Shown: piece after piece, positions 56,199 to 64,000 of the stretch
Layout: each line of letters starts with the position of its first letter
How positions within the stretch are numbered: position 1 is the first letter of the stretch
From: CAVTYH01 sp963773875
Lineage (GTDB): Bacteria > Planctomycetota > Planctomycetia > Pirellulales > JADZDJ01
DNA length: 64,000 nucleotides
Direction: 5' to 3'
Assembly (NCBI GenBank): GCA_963773875.1
Contig: CAVZCV010000006.1
Coordinates: 186,001-250,000 of the forward strand
Notes under the pieces: generated by a model
The model's database searches: none
What the model saw: only the letters and a program-made list of their open reading frames with translations
Told to the model about the DNA's origin: nothing
Made by a program: the position numbers and the translations under genes

Positions 56199-56928
56199 TC
56201 AGCACTTTGTGCATTTGCGGCACCACAAAAATCCGGCAATTGCCAGCACCATCAATCCGGCCGCTGGCCGGTTCTGGCACCGATTGAATCAGGACATTGT
56301 CGATTCGCACCGTATTGTTCGCATCAAAGCCAAAGCCACCTGCGCCATGATTGACCTGAAAGTTGAACGCCTGTGAAGGATCGAAATCGAGTCCGCCGGC
56401 CGTGGCCTGATCGAGCGTAAACTGCACATTCGTGAATGCGTTATTAGCAAGCGTAGGCGTGAATTTGCGTTCGCCGAAAGTGGCTCCGCCGCCTTGCTGT
56501 AATGAAATCGCGATGGGGTCATTCGCCGTTTCCGAACCGCTCATGAATAGATCGAGCGACACTTGTATTTGCGATAGCGGCAGGTTGAGTGCTGGCAGCC
56601 CATACACCGTGTACTGGTTGAAGGTGAAGCTGCTGGCTGCGGAGTGATCCCATGTCGCAAAGAGAGATTGCGAACCGGCTACTCCGCTCGTGTCGATTCC
56701 GGCGGTCACGCTAATGCCGTTGCCGCCGCCACCCCCCTGAACCTGCCACCCCGTTCCGCCGATATTGTTGATCTGACCGAAACCGCCGAAATTCGCACTG
56801 GCCGAGCTCGTCGGAACAAGCGGATCGAAATTCTGCTGGTACAGGATTGCCGCGTTGACTGACAAAGCTGAGACAAAAACCGCTAGGCTGGCCGCAAACA
56901 ATACCCCCCACGAAAATCGCGACGTCAT
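56199..56928 (-). CDS. PEP-CTERM secreted protein, one frameshift in the sorting signal
   Basis: About 243 residues; ATG at 56928 after GGAGGG. Signal peptide WGVLFAASLAVFVSALSVNA. Beta-rich body: ILYQQNFDPLVPTSSASANF, GTGWQVQGGGGGNGISVTAG, INLPLSQ-type strands (LPALNLPLSQIQVSLDLFMS) and VRIDNVLIQSVPEPASG. After VPEPASG the frame changes near 56262, giving GLMVLAIAGFLWCRKCTKC and a stop at 56199, a complete PEP-CTERM helix and basic tail. Without the change the frame runs on into the next gene. Paired with the PEP-CTERM gene downstream (60-bp gap). Confidence 0.82.
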
Positions 56929-57135
56929 ACAATGGTCCCTCCAAGTTGCCGTCCAAGTAGATGGTCGTAAGAAACCGCTTTGCCTCATTTGATTTCCAGC
57001 GATCCTGCCCGTTCGATTGCACGAATCAAACTGTGCACATGGAAGCGCCTTTTGCCGGTCGGCGCACAGCAGCTACTACTAATTAGCGCGAAGGAGCGAA
57101 ATCTTACAGGAAATCAGCCGGGCAACAGCCAATTC

Positions 57136-57308
57136 GTTTACTTGCCAGTGGGCGTGCGTTCAAGATATTTCGTGGGGAAAATACGCTACTCCGTTGGCGG
57201 ACCAGCTTACGGCGATTCGCCGGCTTCGCCGATTTTGATGTCTTCTGTAATCAATGAACCGCGGGCCGGTTACTTGCAACCCGTGCGGGTTCAAGATATA
57301 TCGTGGGG
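57136..57308 (+). repeat. ~42-bp direct repeat upstream of the beta-galactosidase gene
   Basis: GTTTACTTGCCAGTGGGCGT-GCG at 57136 and GGTTACTTGCAACCCGTGCG at 57268 each continue into TTCAAGATAT(T/A)TCGTGGGG (to 57177 and 57308). The two units are about 132 bp apart and the second ends 40 bp before the start codon. The repeats could be operator sites or a duplicated leader segment. Confidence 0.65.
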
Positions 57309-57348
57309 TGAACACACTGCACACACTTTGCTTCAAGGAATCGGTTCC

Positions 57349-59835
57349 ATGCGCACTCTTGCTTTTTTGTTTAGCATCGGCCTCGTGGCGGTTACTTCAA
57401 CCTTTGCCGCCGAGTCGCCGCGTTCGGCGAGTTTCGATAAAGACTGGAAATTCTCGCTTGGCGATCCGGAGAATGCGAGCAAAACGGATTTTGACGATTC
57501 CAAATGGCGCACCGTGAATGTGCCGCACGATTACTCCATTGAAGGTCCGCCCGGCAAAGATTCTTCCACGATGGATGGGCCGTTCGATAAGAGCTCGCCG
57601 GCTGGCCCTGGCGGCGGATTTTTGAACGGCGGCATCGGCTGGTATCGCAAAACGTTCCAGCGCCAGCGGCGGCGAAAGGACGACGCGTTTCCGTTGTGTT
57701 CGACGGCGTGTACATGAATTCCGATGTGTATTTAAACGGCAAGCTGCTAGGCAATCATCCTTACGGTTACACACCGTTTGAATATGACCTGACCGACAAC
57801 TTGAATTGGGACCGGCCGAACGTGCTGTCCGTGCGCTGCGATGTGGAGCAGCCGTGCTCGCGCTGGTATTCCGGCGCAGGAATCTTTCGCCACGTGCACT
57901 TGGTCACGACCGATCCCGTGCACGTTGCGCCGTGGGGCGTGTATCTGACTACCGAGAAAACCGGCGACAAGGAATTTACCGTGACGGTGCGTACGACCGT
58001 GCGAAATGATTCTGACAAAGAAGCGAAGTGCAAAGCGACAACCACGATCAGTCCGATCGGCGTAATCAAGAGCGGCAATTCGAGAGCAATCGCCCTCCAG
58101 CGATTCAATTAGCAAGACGGCCAAGAGTGTTGCCGAAGCAGTTTCTGACGAGCCCACCATTCCGCCGCACAGCGAAGCAGTGCTGAAAGCAACCTGCAAA
58201 GTATCGGATGCGCATCTGTGGTCGACCGATTCGCCATATCTGTATCAAGCTGTGACCACGCTGGCGAACAATGGCAAAGCGGTTGACTCCGTGACCGATC
58301 CACTTGGTTTCCGCACGATCGAATTCACCAAAGACAACGGCTTCTTGTTGAACGGCAAGCGACTGCAAATTCAAGGCACGTGCAATCATCACGATTTGGG
58401 CGCGCTGGGTTCGGCGGTCAATCGCCGTGCACTCGAACGGCAGTTGGAACTGCTCAAGGAAATGGGCGACAACGCACTGCGAACCAGCCACAATCCGCCG
58501 ACACCGGAGTTTTTAGATCTGGCCGACGAAATGGGTTTCGTCGTGATGGATGAAGCGTTCGACGAATGGAAGCGCGGCAAAACGCCCAAGGGTTACGGCC
58601 GGTTCTTCGACGACTGGTCGGAACGCGATCTGGTGGGCATGATCCATCGCGATCGGAATCATCCGTGCGTGGTGATGTGGTCGATCGGCAACGAAATTCC
58701 CGAACAAGGTGCGAAAAACGGCGGCGAAATGGCCAAGCGGCTCTCCGACATCGCACATCGCGAAGATCCAACCCGGCCGACGGTTTCCGCCTGCAACAAC
58801 CCCAATGGCGCGGTGCAAAATGGCTTTGCCGACGCGCTGGATGTGATGGGCATCAATTACAACATCGGCAACTACGATCGCAACAAGGGACGCGTGCTCG
58901 TGGCCTCTGAAACCGCTTCCGCGCTGTCGACGCGCGGCGAATACGGGTTGTATCTCGACGATAAAGGCGAAGTGAAAATCAAAATTCGACCGGACACGCA
59001 GTGCACCTCGTACGATTTGGATAAGCCGCGCTGGGGCGCCACGGCGGAAACGAGTTTGATGGCGCTCAAGAGCCATCCTTGGGTGGCCGGCGAGTTCGTG
59101 TGGACCGGCTTCGATTACATCGGCGAGCCGACCCCCTTCGACCAGCGCGACAACCGCTGGCCGGCGCGGAGTTCATACTTCGGCATCATCGATCTGGCCG
59201 GTTTCCCGAAGGATCGATTCTACATTTATCAATCGCAGTGGTCCGACAAGCCGATGGTGCATTTGTTGCCGCATTGGAATTGGGCCGGTTGGGAAGGTAA
59301 AGAAATTCCGGTGCAGGCTTACACAAACGGCGATTCGGTGGAGCTGTTTTTGAACGGCAAGTCGCTGGGCACACGAACGGCGAAGGATTTGGTCGGGCTG
59401 CATTACGAATGGAAGGTGCCGTACTCGCCTGGCACGCTCAAGGCAGTCGCCAAGAAAGACGGCAAGGAAGTGGCGACCGATCAAGTGGTCACAGCCGGTG
59501 AGCCGGCGAAGTTGGAATTGAAAGCCGACCGCGCGACCATCAAAGCCGACAGCGACGATCTCTCGTTCGTGACCGTGCGCGTGCTCGATAAGGACGGCCA
59601 TGTTTGCCCGAACGCGGATAACAAGATTTCGTTTGCACTGGATGGGCCGGCTTCGATTGCCGGGCTCGACAATGGCGATCCGATCGATCACGAATCGTTC
59701 CAAGGCGACAGTCACAAAGCATTCCACGGGCTGGCGCTGGCGATCGTTCGATCGCAAGACAAAGCTGGGAGCGCGAAACTGACCGCGAAAGCCGAGGGAT
59801 TACAGCCGGCTAGCGCGGAGATCAAGCTGAAGTGA
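57349..59835 (+). CDS. Glycoside hydrolase family 2, beta-galactosidase type, two frameshifts
   Basis: About 828 residues; ATG at 57349 after AAGGAA, signal peptide MRTLAFLFSIGLVAVTSTFA. Sugar-binding domain: WRTVNVPHDYSIEGPPGKDS and GGIGWYRKTF; frame change near 57675; then GVYMNSDVYLNGKLLGNHPY and RWYSGAGIFRHVHL. Second change near 58080. TIM barrel: NGKRLQIQGTCNHHDLGALG, ALRTSHNPPTPEFLDLADEM, acid/base Glu in WSIGNEIPEQG, nucleophile Glu in VASETASALSTRG, then SHPWVAGEFVWTGFDYIGEP. C-terminal DUF4982-like (VQAYTNGDSVELFLNGKSLG) and Ig-like domains. Secreted or periplasmic; hydrolyses beta-galactosides or related sugars of plant or algal glycans. Confidence 0.9.
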
Positions 59836-61307
59836 TGCTGGTGAGTTTGGTTTGCGCAGCCGGTTTATTGAAATGCGGGGCCTGGCAAGGCTTATCGTTC
59901 GGTGACGTCGTTGCTGCGCTGGCAATTTCCGCATCCCGCTCCGCAAGGTGCAACGCCCAGAATGCGGGCAGCACGATGAACATCTGCCACATCGGAAACG
60001 TGTAGCGGAATTCGAAGTGGATGAGTGTGGACGCGCACGCCAGGAATGCCGGATACAGCCACAGCGTAAGCGGAATTGATCGCCCCGCTTTGATGCGCAC
60101 GAACAGGTACGCAAAAAACACCGCATACATTGCCATCGCGCACGCGACGTTGAGAATCAAGAACTCGTGTGCTTGGAAAGGCGTCCCGAGCCATAACACT
60201 GGCAGTCGCGAGATTTTGAACCAGAGCGCCTTGAGCGGATGTTTCGCGACAGCCTGCAACAGTTCGTCGAACGAGTACAAAGAGGCATGCGGCTTGTCGT
60301 CGCGAAAGTATTGATTGACCCTCTCGGCCGCCGCGGGTTCAAGGTACTGGCCGAGGCCAATTCCGCAAACATCGTACCACTTGTACGCATCGTGCGGCGA
60401 CCAAAGACCTGTGAGCCACACGGCGACATCTCGACTTGTGGAAACAACCGGCAAGCCAACGCGCCGCATGTTCCATCTCTTCACAGGATAGCGCACGGCT
60501 TCTGTGGTGCCAACGAGCAGTAGGCCGGCGATGATTGCGATGCTGAATTGTCGCCACGACCAGGGGCGGATGGTGAGCAGTAAACAGATCGCGATAAACA
60601 CAGCAAACGTGTTAAGTGAATCGCGCACTAGCGAGGCGATGCCGAGCCACATGCCGGCGGCCGCAAACCACATCAAAATAAATACGGCGCACGAGTTCGG
60701 ATTATTTCGCTTCAGAATTGCCACGCTCAGGGCAAAGAACATCATCCCCAGCGGAATAAGCGCGACGACTTCCGAAGAGACCAGCGATTCCGAATACAAA
60801 TAAATTGGCAGCGGCGGAAAGCATGCGGAGAGCGCCGCGGTTGCAGACAGCGCCCACGTTTTGCGAGTGAAAAGCGCCGCGGTCATTACGGCAATTGCGC
60901 CGGCAATGAGCTGCAACAACACCGAAAGCTCAAAACACGACCAGAGCGTGCACCCGCCGGTCCATTTGAGCCACTTGCCAAAGACGTACGGAGTGCCGGG
61001 GGCCCAATACACAAACGGACCGGTCTTTTTTGGATCGCCCAGCGCCGAGCGTGACAAGTTTCTTGCCGTTGGCGAGATTCTGAGCGGCCTCCATGTAGTT
61101 GCTGACATCCATGCTGCGCGTCGCTTGAATCCAGTCATCGAGCGGCGAATCCACCGTCAGCTCCGGTTTAATGCCGCCATTGAGCCGGTTGTAGCCGATC
61201 GTGGCGACAACCAGATGACTCAACACCAACACGCCCGCGACGATGAGAAACTTCCACAGTTTGGACGTTTTCGATGCGGGCGAGGCGCTGATGGGAGCAA
61301 CGTTCAT
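59822..61307 (-). CDS. Polytopic membrane glycosyltransferase-like protein, one frameshift
   Basis: About 495 residues. ATG at 61307; first helix FLIVAGVLVLSHLVVATIGY, then the periplasmic loop LDDWIQATRSMDVSNYMEAA. The frame changes near 61045, between NLANGKKLVTLG and ALGDPKKTGPFVYWAPGTPY. About ten further helices follow (LSVLLQLIAGAIAVMTAALF; VVALIPLGMMFFALSVAILK; FSIAIIAGLLLVGTTEAVRY; YAVFFAYLFVRI). The first-loop D-D, P-P-l-P (FPPLPIYLYSES) and multi-helix layout match GT39/ArnT-like lipid-linked sugar transferases, without a decisive signature. It follows rfbH (24 bp) in the nucleotide-sugar unit and overlaps the GH2 3' end by 14 bp. Confidence 0.72.
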
Positions 61308-61331
61308 AACACGCAATTGATCCCGTGGCGC

Positions 61332-62663
61332 TCAAGCGGCAAGCCGATCGAGTGCCAGCTGTGCAAAGAACTGCTCGAATACTTGTTCAACGTAAGAGAG
61401 CATTGATTCAGTCAAACCGGGGTACACGCCGATGAAGAAGCCACGGTTCATGAAGGCATCAGTGTTCGCCAATTCGCCCACCACACGATGCGGCACTTTT
61501 TGAAACGCGGGCTGCCGCAGCAAATTGCCCGCGAACAACTGACGTGTTTGAATTTTGTGATCCTCGAGCCAGCGCACCAGCTGCGTGCGGCTGAACGGCG
61601 CACTGTCGCGCACCGTCAAGAGGAGGCCGAACCAGGAAGGGTCGGAGCCCGGCATTGCTTCAGGAAGCGTCAAGAACTCTTCGAACGGACGTAATGCGGT
61701 AAGCAGCCGAGCGTGGTTGGCGCGCCGGGCTGCAACGAAGTCGTCGATCTTCCGCAACTGTTGGCGACCAATGGCGGCCTGCAGATCAAGCGGTTTCAGG
61801 TTGTAACCAAGATGTGTGTAAATGTATTTATGGTCATAGCCCTCAGGCAATTCACCAAGTTGCCAGCCGAAGCGTTTGCCGCAGGTGTTATCGACGCCTG
61901 CGGCGCACCAGCAATCGCGACCCCAATCGCGCAGCGACATTGCAATTCGTTTCAAGCGGGCAGTACTGGCAAGCACGGCGCCGCCTTCGCCCATCGTAAT
62001 ATGATGTGGCGGATAGAAACTTTGGGTTGCCAAATCGCCAAATGCGCCGGTTTTTTTGCCGTTATAGGTTGAACCGAGCGCGTCGCAATTATCTTCAATC
62101 AGATACAGGTCGTGTCGTTTTACAAACTCCTGAACTGCATCGACGTCGAATGGATTTCCCAGCGTGTGCGCGAGCATTACGGCTCGCGTCCGGTCGCTGA
62201 GCGCGGCTTCCAATCGGTCAACGAGCACATTGCCGGTCTGCGAATCAACGTCGAGAAACACGGGCACGCAGCCGTATTGCACGATTGGCGAGACCGTGGT
62301 CGGAAAGCCCGCGGCGACAGTGATGACTTCATCGCCCGCCTGCAGCGGCCGATCAAGTTGCGGGCTTGTCAGCGTGGCAAACGCGACGAGGTTTGCACTC
62401 GATCCGCTATTTACAACGAGTGCGTGCTTTGCGCCAACATATCGGGCGAGTTCTCGCTCAAAGGCATCGCCTTCATCGCCCAGCGTCAGCCAAAAGTTTA
62501 ATAGCGAGTCGAATGCGGCCACCATCTCGTGCTCGTCAAACACGCGGCCGGCATACGGAACTTTCGATTCTCCGGGGACAAACGACTCGGCAGATGTCGC
62601 GTGCCGCGCATGATAATACTCGCGCACTTGATCGAGAATCTGCTGATGGAGTGTTTGCCACAT
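61332..62663 (-). CDS. rfbH: CDP-4-keto-6-deoxy-glucose 3-dehydrase type (RfbH/E1)
   Basis: 443 residues. This PMP- and [2Fe-2S]-dependent enzyme removes the C3 hydroxyl on the way to 3,6-dideoxyhexoses. Two diagnostic features are exact: the usual PLP Lys is replaced by His (FYPPHHITMGEGG, His220), and the cluster cysteines follow C193-x57-C251-x-C253-x7-C261 (EDNCDALG; RDCWCAAGVDNTCG). PLP-fold motifs: VVNSGSSANLVAFATLTSPQ and LAHTLGNPFDVDAVQEFVKR. Length is right. It lies 17 bp after the transketolase gene and 24 bp before the membrane transferase, so the three form one transcription unit. CDP-glucose synthesis genes would be expected beyond the right edge. Intact. Confidence 0.93.
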   Translation of the reverse strand: MWQTLHQQILDQVREYYHARHATSAESFVPGESKVPYAGRVFDEHEMVAAFDSLLNFWLTLGDEGDAFERELARYVGAKHALVVNSGSSANLVAFATLTSPQLDRPLQAGDEVITVAAGFPTTVSPIVQYGCVPVFLDVDSQTGNVLVDRLEAALSDRTRAVMLAHTLGNPFDVDAVQEFVKRHDLYLIEDNCDALGSTYNGKKTGAFGDLATQSFYPPHHITMGEGGAVLASTARLKRIAMSLRDWGRDCWCAAGVDNTCGKRFGWQLGELPEGYDHKYIYTHLGYNLKPLDLQAAIGRQQLRKIDDFVAARRANHARLLTALRPFEEFLTLPEAMPGSDPSWFGLLLTVRDSAPFSRTQLVRWLEDHKIQTRQLFAGNLLRQPAFQKVPHRVVGELANTDAFMNRGFFIGVYPGLTESMLSYVEQVFEQFFAQLALDRLAA

Positions 62664-62680
62664 GGATCAATCTCATGCAA

Positions 62681-64000
62681 TTACGCGGCCTGGCGAATGG
62701 TTCTGTCTGATTTCCGGTGTTTCGTCTTTTCGGTGTTACGAATGAACTCCTTCACTCGCGCGGTCACCGACGCTGCATCGAGGCCGTGCTCATTCATCAG
62801 ATAGGCGTGCGTGCCACAGCACTGCGAGAAACGATCTTGAACGCCAATCGCACAAATCCAAGTGAGTGATTTGGCCGCGGCGATTTCGGCTACTGCCGAG
62901 CATAATCCGCCGTAGATCGAGTGTTCCTCAAGCACGACGACCACCTCGTGCTGACCGCAGATTTCAGCAATTGCGGCGGCGCTTAACGGTTTGATCGACG
63001 GAACGCTCCAGACTGCGCTCCCAGTAAATTCGCTTGCCACGGTCAACGCAGTTTGAACCATCGAGCCGGTCGCCAGCCACGCGACTGGGCCGGCGCCGCG
63101 CCGCAGGCAAATCGGCTGGCCCCATTTCAAAGTTGGTGCCGAGGAATGCACATCGCCCAAATCGGCCTTTCCCATCCGCAGATAAACTGGCCCGCCGTCA
63201 GTAATCGCCAATTTCATGCACGCGGTCATCTCGTGGCGATCGGCCGGAGATAGAATCTTGATGTTGGGTAGTGCTCGCAATGCCGCCACGTCTTCGGTGC
63301 TTTGATGGCTTGCGCCCAATTGTCCATACACGACGCCAGCACCATCGCCGATGAACACCACGGGCAGTGACTCATAGCACACATCAATCTTGATTTGCTC
63401 CAGCACACGCATCGGCACGAATGCACTCAGACCATAAACGATGGGCACGGAAGCCGCCTTTCGCCAGGCCGGCGGCAACACCGACCATGTTTTGCTCCGC
63501 CACGCCCACGTTAAGGTACTGCTGCGGGCAAATACGGCGAAACTCATCGAACAGCGCATAACCATGATCGCCGGTGAGCAGGATGATTCGCGGATCAGCT
63601 TGGGCAACGGCAACGAGAGATTTGGAGAAAGCGGTTCGCATGATGTTTTGTCGAAGATGAATGTTTCGAGTAGCGCTGAGTTCATCGAGCGCGGCCTCGT
63701 ATGTTTCCCGGGTGAGCCGCGTGTAATGCCAACGGTTATCGCCGGCCATAAAGGAAACGCCACACCCTTTCACCGTATCGGCGATAATCGCCTTCGGCTG
63801 CTTCGATCTACTTGCCAGCAGTTCTTGGAACGCGCTTTTAAGTGCGCCTTCGTCGTGACCTTCGACTTCGAGAGTTTCGAAATTGAAAGCCCGAAACTTG
63901 GCCGCGAGATTTCCAAGATTTAAAACCTCGTCGGTACTGCCCATCGCTTGCAGACCGTTGGCATCGACGACGACGATCAGATTGTCGAGTTTCGCGTGTG
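62681..64000 (-). CDS. Transketolase-like protein, partial at the right edge, one frameshift
   Basis: The 5' end lies beyond the window. The visible part starts in the TPP domain: HAKLDNLIVVVDANGLQAMG, then FETLEVEGHDEGALKSAFQE and KGCGVSFMAGDNRWHYTRLT. The pyrimidine-binding domain has SLVAVAQADPRIILLTGDHG, then YLNVGVAEQNMVGVAAGLAK (the catalytic Glu is in GVAEQN). The frame changes near 63455; it continues VPIVYGLSAFVPMRVLEQIK, GVVYGQLGASHQSTEDVAAL and the C-terminal domain LAITDGGPVYLRMGKADLGD. Transketolase-like enzymes inside deoxysugar clusters transfer two-carbon units to make branched sugars; that role is inferred from the neighbouring rfbH, and a housekeeping role is not excluded. 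Confidence 0.85.

Overview
The window reads as a chromosome segment of a Planctomycetota bacterium, probably of the Pirellulales type. The support is the mix of families: PEP-CTERM and LEPR-XLL secreted proteins, ECF sigma factors paired with a Ser/Thr kinase or a FecR regulator, a DUF1080 protein, a BNR-type sugar-binding protein, a W/N-rich cell-surface protein, and mobile-element genes typical of that phylum. There are about 45 protein genes, no rRNA, no complete tRNA and no CRISPR array.

Layout. 1-5 kb: start of a secreted beta-strand protein, mobile-element cargo (a sigma-like HTH protein and a plasmid-type small protein), a macro-domain hydrolase, a PAP2 phosphatase, and a decayed tyrosine recombinase beside the 3' half of a tRNA-Cys. 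5-9 kb: CheX, CheY, a one-domain-plus-Fis regulator lacking its phospho-Asp, and a bestrophin. 9-12 kb: BNR protein and xylose isomerase. 13-29 kb: secreted and envelope proteins, SppA, DUF1080, a PDZ protein, an esterase-like hydrolase, radical SAM/SPASM, GT9, DUF4254, an M28 peptidase and a LamG PEP-CTERM protein. 29-38 kb: a kelch/DUF11 surface protein, a beta-propeller PEP-CTERM protein, an ECF sigma plus kinase-TPR pair, and two secreted proteins. 38-43 kb: an RND efflux pump with its adaptor. 43-48 kb: HdeD, DUF502, a membrane metallophosphoesterase and an atypical kinase. 48-50 kb: a Na+/solute symporter with a small membrane partner. 52-57 kb: an orphan protein, then two PEP-CTERM proteins, an ECF sigma and a FecR regulator. 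57-64 kb: a GH2 beta-galactosidase, then a nucleotide-sugar cluster (membrane glycosyltransferase, RfbH-type dehydrase, transketolase) running off the right edge.

The genes suggest a polysaccharide-degrading, surface-protein-rich lifestyle: GH2, BNR, DUF1080, xylose isomerase and the symporter for sugars; RfbH, transketolase, GT9 and radical SAM for surface glycan.

Two features stand out. First, a dispersed element occurs four times (about 7.8, 12.5, 29.3 and 51 kb). Each copy has a promoter-like block with an identical 17-bp spacer and a shared GTACAC, then in three copies a TTCTTTG(G/A)CAATT block, then a terminal palindrome with GTGAAAT(A/T)AC arms. Second, about 20 otherwise well-conserved genes carry single-base frameshifts. 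They are spread evenly and include genes expected to be maintained, which points to uncorrected consensus errors more than to real decay. I give such genes as single reading units and state where the frame changes.
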